Assembly (NCBI GenBank): GCA_937958145.1
Contig: CALGOE010000178.1
Coordinates: 1 to 9,908 of the forward strand
Origin: an uncultured Desulfobacca sp.
GTDB taxonomy: Bacteria > Desulfobacterota > Desulfobaccia > Desulfobaccales > Desulfobaccaceae
Length of the DNA: 9,908 nucleotides
Direction: 5' to 3'
This document shows, piece by piece, positions 7,146 to 9,908 of this stretch (the stretch's first letter is position 1; each line of letters begins with the position of its first letter). A model generated the notes under the pieces. That model did not search any database. It saw only the letters and a program-made list of their open reading frames with translations, and had not been told where the DNA came from. Made by a program: the position numbers and the translations under genes.

Positions 7146-7166
7146 CCCCGTGCCGATAAGCCGGGG
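7146..7166 (+). repeat. Stem-loop in gap before diguanylate cyclase gene
   Basis: CCCCG (7146-7150) pairs with CGGGG (7162-7166), extended by GC (7152-7153) with GC (7160-7161) past a bulged T, around a CGATAA loop. It starts 34 bases after the second dikinase-like gene ends. The following bases are GGCAATGG, with no T-run, so it is not a classic intrinsic terminator. It might stabilise the upstream transcript's 3' end. Confidence 0.4.
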
Positions 7167-7184
7167 GGCAATGGCAGCATCCCC

Positions 7185-7200
7185 AGATTTAAGAAAATCT
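7185..7200 (+). repeat. Perfect 6-bp AT-rich inverted repeat upstream of diguanylate cyclase gene
   Basis: AGATTT (7185-7190) and AAATCT (7195-7200) form a perfect hairpin with an AAGA loop, 52 bases before the ATG at 7253. In DNA it could equally be a dyad operator. The region to 7252 is AT-rich relative to its surroundings and plausibly holds the promoter, but I cannot assign -35/-10 boxes with confidence. Confidence 0.35.
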
Positions 7201-7252
7201 CGCCCGATTCCGAAGAGATAATAACAAGAATTTACTTTGAGGCCTCCTTATC

Positions 7253-9829
7253 ATGGCAGCGCTTTTTCGATCACTTGACCACAACCGCGGGCTGCGTTTG
7301 TATACTTTTCTGCTGATCATCGCTTGGACTGGGGTGGTGCTCCTCTCCATTCTGTGGCGGATGCATCAGGAGCATGACAGCCGATATCATCAGGCCCGGG
7401 AAACAGCCCGCTCCCACCTGGAAAAAGACCTCATTCTGCGGGATTGGAACATCAACCATGGTTTTGTGTACGTGCCGGTCACACCAGCACTTCAGCCCAA
7501 TCCGCATCTCCGTCTGCCAGAGCGGGAGATAGTATCGCCATCGGGCAAGGTGTACACGGCCGTCAATTCCTCCTGGCTGATCCGCCAGATCTATGATTTG
7601 GCGGCCCAGAAGCTCTCGTATCGGGGGCACCTCACCAGCCTGCAGCCCCTGCGACCGGAAAATGCCCCTGATCCCTGGGAAAAAGAGGCCTTGGAACAGA
7701 TGCTGGCCGGAAGCCCCGAGGTGAGCGGCATCACCACCACAGAGGGGCAGCCTTATTTCCGCCTTATGCAGCCCTTGCGAGCCAGCCAAAAATGTCTTAC
7801 GTGCCACGCAGACTATACTGTCGGCCAGATAGCCGGCGGTATCAGTGTGGCACTGCCCCTGGCCACGGTCGCCTCAGCCTGGCGGCAGACTACCTGGGCG
7901 CTAATTATGGCCCACGGTTTTCTCTGGTTTCTTGGTATCTTAGGCATAGTATTTGCCTCCGGGAAGTTGTCAAACCAGATGAAGGCGCAGCAACAGATCG
8001 AGCTTGCCCTTAGGCAGAGCGAAAAAAATTATCGGCTGCTGATCCAGACCATCCCGGCCTTGGTCTATCGTGGCTATGCCGACGGTCGGGTTGAGTTCGT
8101 GGATGACAAGGTGGAAAGCGTCACCGGTTATAAGAAAGAAGATTTCGCCTCCGGGCGGCTTACCTGGCCGGATATCATCGTCCCGGAAGATAGGCCGGTC
8201 AGCAAAAAGATCTTTATCCAAGCCCTGAAGGGCAATGGCGCCTACCGCCGTGAATATCGCATCCGCCGCCAGAACGGCGACCTCCTATGGTTGGCGGAGA
8301 GGAGCCAGATCGTCTTGGATGAAAAGGGCCGGATTGATTTTATCAGCGGCGTTGTCATTGACATCTCATTGCAAAAGGAGATGGAGCGCTCCCTGAAAGA
8401 GAGCGAACGGTTCTGGAAAAGCATCCTGGAAGCGGTCGGCGTTGGGGTTGTGGTCATCAATAAGGAAAATAATCGCATTACCGAAGTGAATCCCCGGGCC
8501 GCAGCCATGATCGGGCAGCAGAGGGAAGCGATTATCGGTCAAACCCGGGAAACGTATTTTCTCTGCGCCGTTTCCCCGAATAAGAGTGATACTGCCGGTT
8601 CTTACGGTTCTGAAGGCAAACTGCGCTGCGCCGACGGGACCCTCATGCCGATCTGGAAAACGGCCGCTCCCATCAAAATTGGGGACACAGCGTATGTCCT
8701 GGTCAGTTTCGTGGATCTGACGGAGCAGCGTCGGGCCGAACTGGCTCTGCTGGAGGCCAATAAGGAATTACAGGCGGCCGTGGCCAAGGTCGAACAGACG
8801 AATCGAGAGATCAGTCTCATCGGCAAGATGGTGGAGCTCCTGCAAATCTGTGAAACGCCCGAAGAAGCTTTTCCCATTATCGGGCAATTTGCCGGCGAGC
8901 TCTTTCCGGATCTTGGCGGCGGCTTATTTTTGCTTAACTCTTCCAATAACCTGCTGGCCTTAACCAGTCATTGGGGCAGCCTGCAGGCCGGGGAAGCGGT
9001 GTTCACACCCGGCGACTGCTGGGGCCTCCGGCAAGGGCGACCGTATGCCTGCGGTGCAAGCCCCGGCAGCGTCATTCACCCCCGCTGCCGCCATATCGCC
9101 AAAAATGTGGCGGGTGATTACTTCTGTATGCCGTTGACGGCCCAGAATGAGACCCTGGGGCTGCTTTATCTGGAAAAGACAGGGGAGGTGGAAAACGGCA
9201 TAACTGGATCCCAACAAAAATTGGCTCGCACCCTGGCCGAACACATTTCCCTGTCCCTGGCCAACCTCAGATTACGGGAGACCCTGCGCCATCAGGCTAT
9301 CCGCGATTCCCTCACCGGCTTATTTAATCGGCGTTATCTGATGGAAACCTTAGATCGGGAAATCGCCCGGGCGCAACGGCGCGCTACCGGCCTGGGCGTC
9401 ATCATGTTGGATGTGGATCATTTTAAACGGTTTAACGATACCTATGGCCACGAGGCCGGGGACCGCCTCCTGGCCGTTCTGGGTCGCTACCTGCAGGGCG
9501 TCATCCGGGCCGAAGACATTGCCTGCCGCTATGGAGGAGAGGAATTCACCCTCATTCTGCCAGAAATTACTGAGGAAACCCTCCTGGAGCGGGCGGAACA
9601 GATCCGGGCCGGGGCCAAGGAACTGGAAGTCCTGCATCAAGGCCGGCTTTTAGGAGAAATCACACTCTCTCTGGGCGTTTCCTCTTTTCCCCAACATGGC
9701 AGAGATGGCGAGACCCTCCTGCAAGCCGCCGACGCAGCCCTGTACCAGGCCAAACGGGCTGGCCGGAACCAGGTGATCATGGCGGGCTGTCCTTGGCAAA
9801 ATAAGGCGGGTAGTGGACAGGCGGCCTAA
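7253..9829 (+). CDS. Membrane haem-c sensor diguanylate cyclase (Tll0287/DUF3365-like, PAS-PAS-GAF-GGDEF)
   Basis: An 858-residue inner-membrane enzyme expected to make cyclic di-GMP from two GTP. In order: membrane segment 1 (about 15-37); a periplasmic Tll0287/DUF3365-like domain (about 40-210) with c-type haem motif CLTCH (181-185, bases 7793-7807); membrane segment 2 (about 213-236); PAS 1 (about 255-375, ending in the usual VIDIS motif); PAS 2 (about 383-495); a short coiled coil (about 495-520); GAF (about 525-675) with C589, C600, C612 and C625; and GGDEF (about 680-845). The signature is GGEEF (761-765), metal-site D720 is present, and RAED (752-755) sits five residues before it, an intact inhibitory I-site. 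Haem between the membrane segments fits periplasmic attachment and suggests redox or gas sensing. ATG 7253 has GAGG ten bases upstream, and membrane segment 1 follows at once. A 141-base gap leaves operon membership uncertain. Confidence 0.93.
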   Translation: MAALFRSLDHNRGLRLYTFLLIIAWTGVVLLSILWRMHQEHDSRYHQARETARSHLEKDLILRDWNINHGFVYVPVTPALQPNPHLRLPEREIVSPSGKVYTAVNSSWLIRQIYDLAAQKLSYRGHLTSLQPLRPENAPDPWEKEALEQMLAGSPEVSGITTTEGQPYFRLMQPLRASQKCLTCHADYTVGQIAGGISVALPLATVASAWRQTTWALIMAHGFLWFLGILGIVFASGKLSNQMKAQQQIELALRQSEKNYRLLIQTIPALVYRGYADGRVEFVDDKVESVTGYKKEDFASGRLTWPDIIVPEDRPVSKKIFIQALKGNGAYRREYRIRRQNGDLLWLAERSQIVLDEKGRIDFISGVVIDISLQKEMERSLKESERFWKSILEAVGVGVVVINKENNRITEVNPRAAAMIGQQREAIIGQTRETYFLCAVSPNKSDTAGSYGSEGKLRCADGTLMPIWKTAAPIKIGDTAYVLVSFVDLTEQRRAELALLEANKELQAAVAKVEQTNREISLIGKMVELLQICETPEEAFPIIGQFAGELFPDLGGGLFLLNSSNNLLALTSHWGSLQAGEAVFTPGDCWGLRQGRPYACGASPGSVIHPRCRHIAKNVAGDYFCMPLTAQNETLGLLYLEKTGEVENGITGSQQKLARTLAEHISLSLANLRLRETLRHQAIRDSLTGLFNRRYLMETLDREIARAQRRATGLGVIMLDVDHFKRFNDTYGHEAGDRLLAVLGRYLQGVIRAEDIACRYGGEEFTLILPEITEETLLERAEQIRAGAKELEVLHQGRLLGEITLSLGVSSFPQHGRDGETLLQAADAALYQAKRAGRNQVIMAGCPWQNKAGSGQAA

Positions 9830-9855
9830 TGAGTTATGGCAAAAGTGCCGCCAAA

Positions 9856-9876
9856 GGGGCCAGGAGGTAAGGCCCC
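9856..9876 (+). repeat. GC-rich inverted repeat downstream of diguanylate cyclase gene
   Basis: GGGGCC (9856-9861) and GGCCCC (9871-9876) form a perfect 6-bp stem around the loop AGGAGGTAA, 26 bases after the TAA at 9829. A C-rich tract, not a T-rich one, follows to the window end. It could act as a transcript end structure or be part of a dispersed intergenic repeat. The loop holds a perfect Shine-Dalgarno core, but no ATG, GTG or TTG follows at usable spacing in the window. Confidence 0.4.
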
Positions 9877-9908
9877 CTGCCCCCTCCCCTGCAACCCCTC
9901 CCCCAACC

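Noticed and set aside
7112..7252. Cyclic-di-GMP riboswitch before the diguanylate cyclase gene
   Set aside because: Two small hairpins are present, but I could not find the conserved GEMM core sequences or the expected paired helices.

Overview
The window reads as one strand of a signalling locus from a moderately GC-rich, Gram-negative, probably anaerobic bacterium. The style (NtrC-type receivers, an uncharacterised PEP-synthase-like family, a c-type haem sensor joined to GGDEF) fits Desulfobacterota/Deltaproteobacteria. That placement is inference from gene content; no rRNA or other marker is present. All six supported genes lie on the + strand.

Layout: (1) 1-693, the C-terminal catalytic half of a sensor histidine kinase, cut by the window edge. 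(2) 671-1114, a receiver-only response regulator overlapping the kinase by 23 bases. (3) 1115-1358, a 244-base gap with no convincing gene. (4) 1359-3944, a PEP-synthase/pyruvate-phosphate-dikinase-like protein with the ATP-grasp and phosphohistidine domains but no PEP/pyruvate TIM barrel; a conserved C-terminal domain of unknown function replaces it. (5) 3945-4081, a gap with a promoter-like sequence. (6) 4082-4489, a second receiver-only regulator paralogous to the first. (7) 4499-7111, a second dikinase-like protein paralogous to the first, starting 9 bases after the regulator ends. (8) 7112-7252, a gap with two small stem-loops. (9) 7253-9829, a membrane diguanylate cyclase with a periplasmic haem-c (CXXCH) Tll0287/DUF3365-like sensor, two PAS domains, a GAF domain and an active-looking GGEEF domain. 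(10) 9830-9908, a non-coding tail with an inverted repeat.

The main observation is a tandemly duplicated module: a receiver-only regulator followed by a dikinase-like enzyme, twice in a row, behind a histidine kinase. Neither regulator has a DNA-binding domain, so their output is likely protein-protein contact. The obvious candidate partners are the adjacent dikinase-like proteins, which keep every catalytic residue I can check for ATP-dependent autophosphorylation on histidine but have lost the standard acceptor domain. The window may therefore hold a two-component system controlling, or exchanging phosphate with, an enzyme of unknown substrate. The haem sensor/cyclic-di-GMP gene may add a redox- or gas-sensing branch, but its connection to the rest rests on proximity alone.
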